Part shown: in pieces, positions 1 through 12,800 of the stretch
How the letters are laid out: the number at the start of each line of letters is the position of its first letter
Position numbering within the stretch: position 1 is the first letter of the stretch
Assembly (NCBI GenBank): GCA_026874595.1
Contig: CM049317.1
Span: 65,822,618-65,886,617, forward strand
DNA: 64,000 bases
From: Sipunculus nudus
Lineage: Eukaryota; Annelida; Sipuncula; Golfingiida; Sipunculidae
Reading direction: 5' to 3'
Notes under the pieces: generated by a model
The model's database searches: none
What the model was told of the DNA's origin: nothing
The model's input: the letters and a program-made list of their open reading frames with translations, nothing else
Position numbers and translations under genes: made by a program

Positions 1-214
1 CTGTCGATAGAGTTCAGATTATCAGTAAAAAATGGTATTCGCACAAAACGTCCAACATCATTTTACTCCAGTAATGTTCAAATGGCTACCTCCATGTTTT
101 GAGTTAACATATAGCTAGGACCTTCCATATGTTCTCTTCCATTACTTTTCTATGATTAATCGCATTTTATAACAGAACTCATGCTCTATTTTACCTTAAT
201 GTCTAATATTTTAG

Positions 215-871
215 GAACCCTGTCGACCCATTGTGATTCGGATCTCGACTGCACGGCTCGTATAACTAACAGTTTGTGTAACAACAGCTCTTGCGAATGT
301 CGCGTTGGCTTTTTTGCCTCCGAAAATATGACGTCATGCCTTTTACGTCAAATTGGATACGGAGAATGCAGCACGCAACAGGACTGCGATGCGGCGATAC
401 CGAATAGTACATGTTCAGAGAATGGTTTGTGCCAATGCATTATGGGATATGCTGCAGACCAACGCGATTCAAGTTGTATAAAGAGAACTATATCATCTGG
501 GTGCGTCTTTGATAAGGATTGTGTAGCTGTTATATCAAACAGTATTTGTCAATTGTACAATTGTCAATGCACCATAGGCTTTCGCCCGATTGATAATGGA
601 ACTCGGTGCATTAGGAGAAAAATAGGTGACCATTGCGTTGAAGCTGTAGACTGCAACATGGCGGTAAACGGAAGTGTCTGCCAGAATAACTCTTGCGCAT
701 GTGATACAGGTCTTAAAACACTTCCGCCTGGAGATGCCTGTCAGCCTCGTAAACATGGTGACAGCTGTAAAAGTACTGAAGATTGCGTGTATGTGATTGG
801 CAGCATGTGTCTCGATCATCTCTGCGCATGCCCAGAAGGATGGTACTATGACGGGAAAGCCTGCGTAAAAA
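215..871 (+). CDS. EB-like array exon 1 (five modules)
   Basis: A 657-nt exon with acceptor TTTTAG at 214 and donor AAAA|GTAAGG at 871, phase 1 at both ends. It encodes five modules of about 40 residues with the pattern C-x(5)-DC, then NSxC, CxC, G(F/Y/W), C, and a basic linker such as RxIG. Examples are NSLCNNSSCECRVGF and NSICQLYNCQCTIGF. The spacing resembles EB modules (Pfam) and EGF-like repeats of invertebrate surface proteins. N-glycosylation sequons (NSS, NMT, NGS, NNS) are frequent, which fits an extracellular protein. Confidence 0.8.
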
Positions 872-3800
872 GTAAGGATCACGATTTAGAATATCAAAAT
901 CAATTTACTGTTCCACTAATTGTGTCTAAACCATGCAGGTGTTTTCTAAATTCTAAAGAGATGAATGCTTAATACAAAAATATGGAAAGCATTAATGAGA
1001 ATATATCTTCTTGCTTTTTCCAAGCTTTAGATGCAATGTACTTGTAATTGTGATCTGAATAATATCACACCAATCAAACACACTGTGCGTGGTTTTTCAT
1101 TCTATCATGTTTCATTCTTCTTTTCAGGACTGGTTGGATCACCATGCAATATTAATGAACAGTGTTCATCCGTCATTGGAAATAGCTCATGCTTTAGTGG
1201 TTTTTGCAGTTGTGACTCGGGGCTAGTTGCGTCACCGAATATGACGTCATGCCGCACACGCCAGCTGTATATAGACAGCTGCATAGACAGTAGAGACTGC
1301 ACCCTGGCAATAAATAACAGTATTTGTTCAGGTGATGATGTATGTATATGCCTGGATGGGTTCATGGCCAATCATTGGAACAATTCGTGCAGTAGAAGAC
1401 GAATCACATCACCTTGTAATAACGTCAGTGATTGCTCGGCGTCAGTGCAAAACAGCGCATGTGTGGAAGGCAAGTGTCACTGTCTACCCGGTTTTAGAGA
1501 AGAAGCAGACGGATTGGCTTGTCATCGACGTCGTCATGGTGACGCGTGCACAGAAGATTACGACTGCGCAGCCGCATTCAACGGGAGCGAATGTGATGCT
1601 GACACCTGTGTCTGCAAAGCAGGGTGGACCATAGATGAAAGTGGAACCTTTTGCCGAAACATTAAATATGGCGAGAAGTGTTTATCACAAAGAGACTGTT
1701 CACTGCTCGGAAACACCACCTGTGTGCATGGCATCTGCGCATGCCTTACAGGATATTTCTGGAGCGAAAACGATTGTATCAAAAGTAAGATCTCTATTCA
1801 ATTCCGATTCGTTAGATTTCTTTTGTTTTAAAGTCATACTAGTATTTAAATTTAGATTTCCTTAATAAAAAATAACAAAGTTTCATTTTCAATTCTAGTT
1901 ATTTTGTTACTAGATTTGTTACTGGCGTTTCATTTCATCTGTTTTTGCTTCATTCATGCATAAATTTGTGCTTTCACTCTTACTAACCCTTCACTAAAAT
2001 GTTCATATTTCAGGGATTGTGGGATCTCCGTGTGAACATAACAGTGACTGCATATCTTCAATAGCCAGTAGCATATGTCATAATAGGTCATGTGACTGTG
2101 ACGTGGGCATGATTATGACGTCAGATGAGAAGTCATGCGTGCCAATGAGAATCAACGACGCGTGTGAAACTGACATGGACTGCATGTCCGCAGTAAAAAA
2201 TAGCGCATGCGCTGAAAACGGGATATGCAAATGTGTAACTGGGTTTGTACCAAGCAAGCAAAACATGAAATGCATCAAACGAAAGATCTTTTCAAAATGC
2301 TACCTGCATATTGACTGCTCAGCAGTGATCGAACATAGCGCATGCGTAAAAGGCCTATGCAGGTGTATGTCAGGGTACGCTATGAGAAATGGTGTTTGTA
2401 TTAGAAGGCGTTTCGGTAGCTACTGCGACAGGACTCGAGACTGCACGGAGGCGCTAGCGGGCAGTTTGTGTCTACAGGGAAAGTGCTGGTGCCCCGTTTG
2501 GTCAAAACCCAACTCCAGTGGCACTTCGTGTGTACCCAGACTGATAGGAGATGAATGTAAAACCGGAAGTGACTGTTCCAGTGTGGACTCCAGCGTCTGC
2601 GCGGAGCAGATGTGCGCATGCCAGTTAGGATACGTTTCAATGCAAACTTCCTGCGTTAAAAGTAAGACGTTCGGTATGATCCGCGCACCCGTGAATCAGA
2701 TACCTAGTGAAGCACAGATTTTATTTTACGGAATGCATGATTGCAGATTGCCAAAATATATTTGTTTCTTCAAGACCAGACGTTCTCACGTTCTTAAGTT
2801 TGATTTACAGCATCATGGCTACGCGTTAAGTTTATTTTTTTTTTTTATTTCTTTTATAAAGCTGATTTGCCACACATCGACAACGGGTTTGTATTTAAAG
2901 ATTTTGTAGGTGATGCATGATAGCATGATGACCGCAATCACGCTGAGGATAAAACGTGCATGATACTACAGCACATGTACCATCTCGTAGCTGGTCACAC
3001 CATCTACCCTTTGCATGGCTATGCAGGCATGTATTGTAGACCCGAAGTGGTAATTGGAGGTTATATTTCAATTATACTAAATATTGCCCATTTCAGGTAA
3101 AATTGGCGACCACTGTACAATCCAGACAGACTGTGGTCACGTGATTCCTGAGAGCAAGTGCGAGAAAAGCGCATGCGCGTGTGACTGGGGACGCGTTCCC
3201 GCCGACAACTTATCAGTGTGCTCGCCGATGAAAATCGGCGATCATGGGTGCAGATCGGATGATGAATGTATATTCTCGGTACCCATGAGTAGGTGCCATG
3301 GCAACAAGTGTGCATGCGCAGACGGGTACACGCCAGAACTGTCGATGTCATCTTGTTTAATTCGTCACATTGGTGATGAGTGTTATTCAGATAGTGACTG
3401 TTACGCAGCAATATCTAACAGTGTATGTTATTCCGGGAGGTGTTCCTGCGCCATTGACTTTATACCCCTTTACGGGGGAACAAAGTGTGTGCAAGAAGAA
3501 CACGGCTGGCGCCATACTTTAATTATCGCTTCATGTGTATTTTTGATCTCGCTCCTCAGTTTCATCATCATTTTTCAGACAATACTAATTTATAAACAGT
3601 TTATCGTGAAACCTATCGTGTGACAAATACTGTGTCTGTGTTTAATTATATTGACTTTCACTTTGTTTGACCAAAGGACCATTTAACAAAGCATTCCCTT
3701 TCCCATTTGTCAACTGCACGAGTATAATAAACCTGTCACATCACTTTTCTTTTGCAACATTGATTGATTCAGTTACAAGTATTCGAACCTTCCGCCCCCA

Positions 3801-6800
3801 CCCCCCAACCCCTGTTCCTCTGAGGCAGTCCATTGTAAATATGCGTGCCAAGTTTATTGCTTATACGCTCTACTTTAATTTAATAGTGTCATAGGTGTCG
3901 AGTACAAATGGTCTTTGATGCTAAGAAGGAAATTTTATAAAGATATTTACACTATTAGTTATTATTATTATTTTCAATATTTATTTTTAAAGTCTGATAG
4001 CTTAGGATAGCACTTTTAGTAGTCACTGAGGATAGCATACACAAAGGTCACTCTCGTTTGTAACATTTAATACAATACTTATCCGACATTAACACATACG
4101 ACAGCTGGGAATTTCAGACTGTATCAGTATAGGTAAGTATCGATGGCGCAATTATTTCCAGGATTTTCATTCCTAAATTAAGGACACGTGAAAGCTCTTT
4201 CTACATAAATGAGACATTTATTAAAATTAATTCAAACAAAGCATCATAGTTTTATTCTTAATTTAAAACTTTAAAATTTCATAATTAGTAACAATGAATA
4301 TGATTGAGCATATACGTTAATATTATATTGTATTTAAATATTGTGTTAAAATACAGCCTAGCTTTTTTGCATCACTTACGAGACAAAGTTTGCTTAAAAA
4401 TTTTAAATGACTTGAAATGTTATGAAATGTATTTAAGTTTTTGTTTTTATTTTAATGAGTTTTGACTTTAAAATATAATATTTGGAATTTCATTTGTATA
4501 TTTTCGTCTCCTGTAGCAGCATTGTCTACTTGTCTTAATGCTGACGTTTAACAATAATAAGACTAGAGAGACATTACATTATATGAGACTGTTGATAAAC
4601 ATTTAAACAGCAATGTAGGCTATAGTAGACTACTTTTATTTTAATAGCTTATACAATTATGAGTCTTTTTACAATTTTTCTTGCACTTATTTAATACTAA
4701 TAATTTTCCTCCATTTTGTCTCAGGAATCATCGGTGACTCCTGCCAATTAGATGTCGACTGTAGTAGCGTTATCAACAATAGCTTCTGCATCAATAAAAC
4801 GACAGATGACTTTGAGTGCAGATGTAATGCCAGTTATACAGCAGACAATAATGGCACCGAATGCAGACCACGTAAGTTTCATATTCCAAATAATAACATT
4901 TATATATGTAATGTATTTCTAATTTTTTTTTTGTGAACATGGTACCGCAAAATGTCTTCATTGTTACATTGTCATTATTGTATTTACGGTATTACAGCGG
5001 CTGCAGCGATCAAAGTGCCATCTTTTGTTCGTTTAGTGAAACACGGGACTTGTGATAGAGACGTAAATACTGGATGATTTATTTCTTTATATCTTCACGA
5101 AATTATGATGGCTATAAACATGATCACCTGTATAAGACTGTGACAAACTTAAATATAATTCAAGCTTTACGGCTTAATGTTCACTAGAATATTTTAAAAC
5201 ATGTGAATCGTTTCACTGAAAATACCAGTGAGAAACAAAAGCGGCATAACCGTAAATATAAAAAATTTGTTCAAATATACCCAAATATGTATGTACTTAT
5301 TGCCTCATAATCCGCTAACGAACATTTCAGCATTTGGCGCGCTTTTTAAATGTGGTGGTTACAAATACATCGACTGTGTCTCAGTGACACCTGGTGTTAA
5401 ATAGATGATTTAAAGTTACTCCTTGGAAGCGTGGATATTTGAAGACAGCAGGTTTGAAATAAGAAAGAAAAATCTTCTTATCACTTCAGATTAAACATTG
5501 ATAGCCAAAGTCACGTGATCGACATCATTTGATACCAATTTTCTCAAGTTTGTTTGTGTTTTGGTCACGTTGACTGTAAAATGATAATCATAGTCACGTG
5601 ATATGTTTAACATTGACATCATGTGATGGTGATGATTGCGTGATTTGTTTCACTTTACAAAGTGATAATCGGGGACCAGTGTTACACGGATGAGGAATGC
5701 TCAACTCACGTGAATGCCAGTGAATGCTCCGGGAACACTTGCTCGTGCAGCCTAGGACATCTGGCGGGGGCGGGTGGAACTTATTGTCGTCTGCGTAAGT
5801 TCGAGGATTGACAGTATTTCTGAAGTTTAAAATCACTTGTAAAAATCTCTTCTGGTAACCGTCACATTTAAATTATATTTTATAGAAAACTGACTCTACA
5901 AGAATACGGTTCATTTGCTTTTATAAAGACAATCGACAAGCAGATTTCAAAGTCGACTTATGTTTTTTTGTTGTGCCAGAGATTGAATTCCTTAATTTTC
6001 TTAAATTTTAGATCATAGTGTAGACGTTTCACACCATGAAAGCGTTCCATTCCATAGATTTACATAATGCTTTATGACTTTTCCACCCTGTAAACACGGA
6101 TTTTCTGCAATACAGGCTACAGGTAAAGTATGCATACGAATTATGTATTATGTAATTAAAGAGCCTGTGTCCATTTGTTACAGGTGTGCTAGGAGATTCC
6201 TGCAGCACAGTAGATGAATGTTCTATTGCTGTTGCTAACAGCACGTGCTCCAATGGCAATGACTGTCAATGTGTTCCAGGCTACTGGGGGTTACCTGGCA
6301 ACGATGTTTGTACGAAACGTGAGTTCAAAGTCATAATTTACCTTTTCCCATAATACTCCTATGAAATAAAAATATTTCAAACCTATCAATCTTTTTCATT
6401 TAAAATCTACACCCATGCATTATCAGGTAAAAATTGGTATGAGGAACTACATTAAAGGGAGAATAACCATTTAAAATGTTTTATAAATATTTATGTGAAA
6501 AGAAAGTTAAAGAAAATATTATTAAAGATACAATGTCGTGATTTTTTCTTAATGGGGGATATTAATTGCTGACTTGTCACATCATTTAAATTTCTTTTAA
6601 TTCTTCAGGAAAAATCAGAGACAGCTGCCAGACGATGCTGGACTGCTCTGCTGCTATCGTCAACAGTGTCTGTGACGTCACTCACCGAAACTGCTCTTGT
6701 CCTTACGAATTCATGGCAAGCGGAGACTTGACAGAGTGTTTGCCAAGTAAGTTACAACATTAGTGTTATTCTTTCATATAACAGATCCGATATTCCAAGA

Positions 6801-9800
6801 AGTATTATTATCATATTAATAATCTTTAAAATACTATATTCTTTTTCAAGATTCTTTTCTTACTTAGTTTGCTCCATCTAGTAAGTTGTTGCGTCTTTTG
6901 TATTATCCCCACTCATCATAATCTCGTGCGCGTGATTTATACTTGGACAAGGATATATAATCATTTGATACACCATTCGTCCACTTTTGGGCCGTCACCA
7001 CAAAAATCACTACCTTATTACTCAAATGCACTACAGGTCTTAAAATCGATTAACGTCAAAAGGTATTAAATTATTAAGACACACTCTCTTTAAAACCTGT
7101 ATTAATATTTTCCTATCCGGCTATCTATATAATACTGGAATCAAGCAAAAACTAAATGGTGCTGCAAAAAGGCCTACATCTCCCAGTTATCTCCGTGTAG
7201 TTGTTTACATAAAGTTTCATTTAACAATAAAATGGAAAAATACGTTTACAAATATTTTTGACTTTCATTATGCTTCCTAGGACCAACTTTACCACCATAC
7301 ACTCCCGTATATCTCCTCCCTCTGCCGCCGTGTAACATAACTACCGGAACCGGATGCGAGAATTACACCAACACCAAGTGCTGGGAGGTCAGAGGTGAAG
7401 GTCGCTGTGACTGCATTGGAGGTTATGCTAGAAGAAACCGGTCTGATACATGTGAAGGTATTTATTTTTTTACACATACATTACCATGTAAGTTTTAACA
7501 CCGTGTATTTACTGTTTCTTTGTCTGGTCTAAGTGATGAATGCGTTAAAAGCAGCTCGGTCAAAACCAAGACATATTTCTGTAGTTCAAAGGCCATAAAT
7601 ATAGTCAATATATTTTCATACATATTTACTCTTTAATATTTTTATGATTTAGTCCATAAGGACATTTTTTTTGTCAACCAAGGCATTTAAAGACCGTTAA
7701 AATAATGCTTGAGGAACAGAATGCTACTGAAGCTTAATAGTTCTATTCGTATATTTGGTTAAAAATTGCTATTATTATTATAATCATTATTATTATCTTT
7801 GAATTGCGAAATATTTTTTTCTTTCCAGCTACTCAGGGTTTTTTACTGACCTTCAGCCTTGTGGCACAGTCTGGGCGGTTTGAAATCGAACCGTTAGTCT
7901 ACCATGCTGATCTTGATGTTAAAAACAGCAATCTTTACGCCGATTTTACAGAAAGAATACAATTTGCTGGGGTAAGTCATCTTACGGTTTAGGGTACTTT
8001 TATTCAATTAAACAGAGTGTCATGAATTTTTACTTTATTATAACTTAATATGAATATTAGTGAGGCAATGCTGTTAAGGTATATTTTAGACAGAAAAAAA
8101 TTGAAAATAGAAAGTGAATATACACAGATTTGTTAGGAAAGAATTCCTGTATTGTCTCGTCATTTCTTCACATAGTTATTATTAAGTATAAAGGGTTTTC
8201 ATAAATGTTTACGAACTCTTAAGTATATGTGCTATCATAACATACCTATATATATTATATATACTTTGATCACAACTTTTGAAATCTATTGTTTAAACTT
8301 GGCATTCTTGAACAAATATAGTTCTGGCATAGGGAAGTCAAATTCTTTTTTTTTCAAAATTCATGTTCAGCGATATGTAACAGAAGAGACTAATATATTA
8401 CGGTGTAAATTAGATTATTTGTACACGTTTATATTTAAACTAAACAGTGACATTTGCGCTTATCGCCGTATATATTTCTTTCATGCAGTTGAAATTTCAG
8501 ATTCAGATTCAGATTCAGTTGAAATCTATTTCAGATTGATCAGGTTATGGACTTGACCAATTTTAGCAGTTTCTACCTGAGTAGCAAGGTGTTTAATATG
8601 TCTGACGCCGAACCAGGGGTGGCGTCACAAATAGCTCTGTATTTCAAAACCAACTTCACCAGAGGCGTATCTGACATAACGGAAGAATTACGTCGTGTGT
8701 TCAGCGAACAGAATAATACCCACGGGTAAGTGATCATATCTCTGAAATGAGATTTCCAGTACTTTTAGTTATTGGCATATTCCTAAGACAAAATAACGGT
8801 TGATTTCTCATGGCACTGCGTGCGTTTATGTTAAACCCAACCCCTCCCAAGCATCAATATTGTTTATATGTAGATTCTTGAGGAATGTACTGACTTGGAG
8901 CTCCAGCCGCTCGGACATTTCTTTAGAGAAAATAAAATGAAACATTTCGATAAAATTTCTCTTTTTTTATGGTTTCTATATACCTATTTAGCAAAACAAA
9001 TTCTCCTATTATCCTGTTCTCCCCTGATCATATTAAATTTTTATTTAAATTTTATAATAAAAGGGTAAAATGAAAATCCCCTTCCCGCACTTAATTCTGA
9101 AAAAAAACACTGAAACTTTTTTGCCGCTAATTGTTTATTTTGTGTCTATCGCCCTTTTGGCTTTGACAACAAAAGTAAGTTTTAATTGCAAAGTGCATTT
9201 ATCTAAAGAAATCCCAATCATGACACGTGGAAGATTTATTTTAATAGTTAATAAATAATCGACTTCCCAGTCTGAATGGAAACCTTGTGAAATCCCCACA
9301 GGTCCCGGAATGGAAGTGTGAACTATAGAGTGGTAAAGCCTGGTTGAGAATCTTGAACGTAAATTATAATAACTTGTATCTTTTTGTGTGTTTACTTTCT
9401 TTATCTCTCAATAGTCAATATATCTCTCGTCGTCTTAATCTTGTGATATTTTTAAATAAGTGCAAGTATAAAGATTGTTTGATATTGCGATTTATAACAA
9501 CACAGCCGAGGGGGTTGAACTAAATTCGAATGAAAGTGCATTTACTTGTGAATTTTATATTATACATTATATACTCTATATATACTTTATATTTTACATT
9601 TTATTTATACATTGGTTATTTTTACATTCCAGGAACGTAGTTGAAGTTGGAGTAAGTCGTTTGTTCATTTCTGCAGATGCTGTTTTGAACCTCACTGTTA
9701 CAGGTAAGTATTAATCACGGGAAATGATGCAAGAGTAATATCCCACACGGTACGGTATTTTTTATGGGTTCCTGTCTGTAGTTAAAGCCACTCTCTATAA

Positions 9801-12800
9801 TGTTGGTTTATTGGAAGAAATCCTATCATATACAATTCAGCGTGAGTCTGCGTGACTCAGCTTGATTAGAAATCTTAAAATGTAAGAATAATTACATGTA
9901 AGAATTAAATGTAAGAATAGTAATAACTCGTCCGTAATTTTATGAAACATGTAAAATAAAATTTGCAGTATATTCTATATTGTTTCCGTATTTTCTGACG
10001 CGGGTGTGAATGCTTATTCATTCTGCGGTATAATAGATTTCATGTATTTCATAAAAGCATCGTGGTAAAGTCATTTAACTATGTTTCATGAAATTATTGA
10101 AAAAATACACTTGTCTTGGAGGTTATCTTTCACACTAAAGACCTTTTTTAAAAATCAAGAAACCAGTTTTTCTCTAGATATTCTACGAGGGCAACGTTGC
10201 TGCGTCACATAGCGTTCATTAGAGACAGTTTGTTCTCACTGCATTCGACTACTATTCACACTGCAGAGCGGGAAATATTCCAACGTACAGATGACCTTTT
10301 TTTGCAGTTATAATAGGAAATTTGTAGTTGTATTTCTGGATTTGTATAGTTTAAAATTTAAAGTTTTCGTTATCTCTTTGGCCTACCAAAGTCTTTATTG
10401 GGTCCTGTGGGGCGCATTTTATGCGGAAGGTGGCGCCTGAATAGAAATTTGTGTAGTCGTAAAATTTCCTTAAAATATACCTTGGTTTGGTGCCTTTAGA
10501 CTTGGAGGCGTGTAGCGACCCTGTATTGAACTACTGTGGCGTCTACACCTACTGCTACGACACACAAGCGACATTTGGCTGTGTTTGTTTTCTCGGCTAC
10601 GAACCGACAGACCATGGTCGGGCGTGCAAGAGTGAGAATATATCCATCTCCCTCATGCATGCAGTTGTGCATATGGCTTATTGCAACCATCGATCATGAT
10701 GTTATCAGCATGTGATAAAAAAATCGCAATTAAGTAAAGTTTGATTTTGAAGTTTTAAGCATATTTAAAAAGACGATTCAGCAAAGTATGATTTAGAGGT
10801 TTTCAGCATGTATACAAAACGCTTTATTGCAAAACTTAATTTCGAAGTTTTCACTCTACATGTAAGAAAAATTACAATTCTGCAAAATTTGACTTTAAAG
10901 TGTTTTTTGGCATGCATAAAGAATTTGCATGTTCATTATTAGAAAACAGTATTTACAATACGCATGATCGTAAGATATCAGTTTGCATGAAAGCGACATT
11001 AAAAATGCCAGTAAAACAATATATGGTGATTTTGAATGTGAAACATTTATGTATCGTACAAAAAAGCATGTTCTTTTAAGTATAGTATAGAGCAGATATA
11101 TATAAAGGTAACATGACAGCTTTACAGTGCTCGCTCTTAAAATAATTGACACATTTAAAGTCATCTAATCATATGAACACCTCCCCCAGTCATACCAACG
11201 TAAAGGAGTACCCGGGAATGCCGAAAAGTGGTGGCGTTGTTTCCTTTCATATGTTATAAAAAGCAAAATCAAAGCAGGGATAAATGTTTCGGCATCTTCA
11301 TGAAGCTAACCTGTTATATTTAATGTACCGTATTTATTAAGTCGATGGATACGTCATATTATATCATTGAACCACAATTTGCATAAACGCCAATTAATGT
11401 ATACATTTACTATATAGGTAAATTATTTTACAATGAAATCAGTTAAGTGTATGATGAAAGATTAATAATATCTGGGGAAAGTAATTGGGGTGGTAGATAC
11501 GGGTATAAATAAATAGACAGTAGCTTTGTCAAGTGTGTATATATATGTCATGCATTTATTCATATACATTAACAGAAATACCACCACGGTACATAACTTA
11601 TGGGAAGACATCGTATGCGTGAGTATGCTTCAAATTTGTTCAATGTTTCCTTTACTGTAGTTTGTAAATTATATGCATTGGTTTCCATGGAAACTAGACC
11701 AGAAAACACGCGTCCGAGCAGATGCCATTTCACATACATTATTCGTATACTCTTGAAGATACCAAGTTTTTCAGTCAGAACGGTCGCTATTGATATGATA
11801 TATATTGAATGTAAGACAAAAAAGACTTTACAATTGGTTTTTATCTGATTCATACATACTTTACCAGTCTATTGAGCTGATGAAAAAATAATTATAAAAT
11901 TCTATACTTAAACATAACCCAAAGCCTATGGTATACACTGTGGTATAAACTAAGGATTCTGCATGCTATATTCTGATGTGATTCTTTTCCACTTTCAGTT
12001 GTACCAATCATATCTGCGAAACACCATGGGGACGTAAGTATATATTTTATCTGCCTGTAATAACACATATAGAAGTGTTATGTCTAGTTATTATGTTTAT
12101 GAAGAACTGTGACACGTATATCTATTATTAAAGGAATTGGGAAAAAATAATAAACTTAAATAAGTGCCACCTCGGGGACGATTAAATTTTATTGTCATGT
12201 TTTTTTTTTCTTTTGGTTCGCCGTTCTGCTCATTTATATATGGTAAATTGTTGTTGTATCGGTATGGAATAGGATAATTACCACTAGGCAGTGAGTTTTT
12301 GTAAATAATATGCAATAGAAAACACAAAAGGACAGTGAACCCCCTGTTATAAAACCCCTCGTAGGACCAGTCTTAATGCGCAGGGGGTATTATTGAATAG
12401 GACAGGTCTATTATGACTAAATGTGAATGTTTTCGATTCATTTAAGAGTGGTCTTATTGGACAGGTGGTCTAGTTATACGTCTAGCCTTTCAGAAAGGTT
12501 CCCCTCTATATTATTTTCCTGTATAATCCACCACTAAACATTAAATGTAGAAATACTATTTATTCCTTTATCGTGTATTAGCCGTGAATGCACAACTCAA
12601 TAGGCCTTTATACTCTGAACTTATAACCAGTCGATCGCCTCTCTTATGTTAGAAGGGCAGAATGCCACTACTAGCCAACATGTCTGATTTCATGTTTGAT
12701 GTTGATAATTTTACATTCCAACCTGTTACTTTATTATTACTTTTATTATTTTTATTATTATTAATATTATTTTTATTATTATATGAAGTATTACACTGTA

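Noticed and set aside
535-882. Minus-strand 115-codon frame opposite the first array exon
   Set aside because: It is antisense to a clear cysteine-module exon with good splice sites; its composition is the mirror of that exon.
8227-8556. 109-codon frame just before the second SEA-like exon
   Set aside because: It runs through intron sequence with a simple GATTCA repeat and has no domain; the acceptor at 8543 and the phase show that the exon begins later.
9070-9258. Short frame with a hydrophobic stretch
   Set aside because: It lies in the middle of an intron, and including it would break the phase match between 8725 and 9633.
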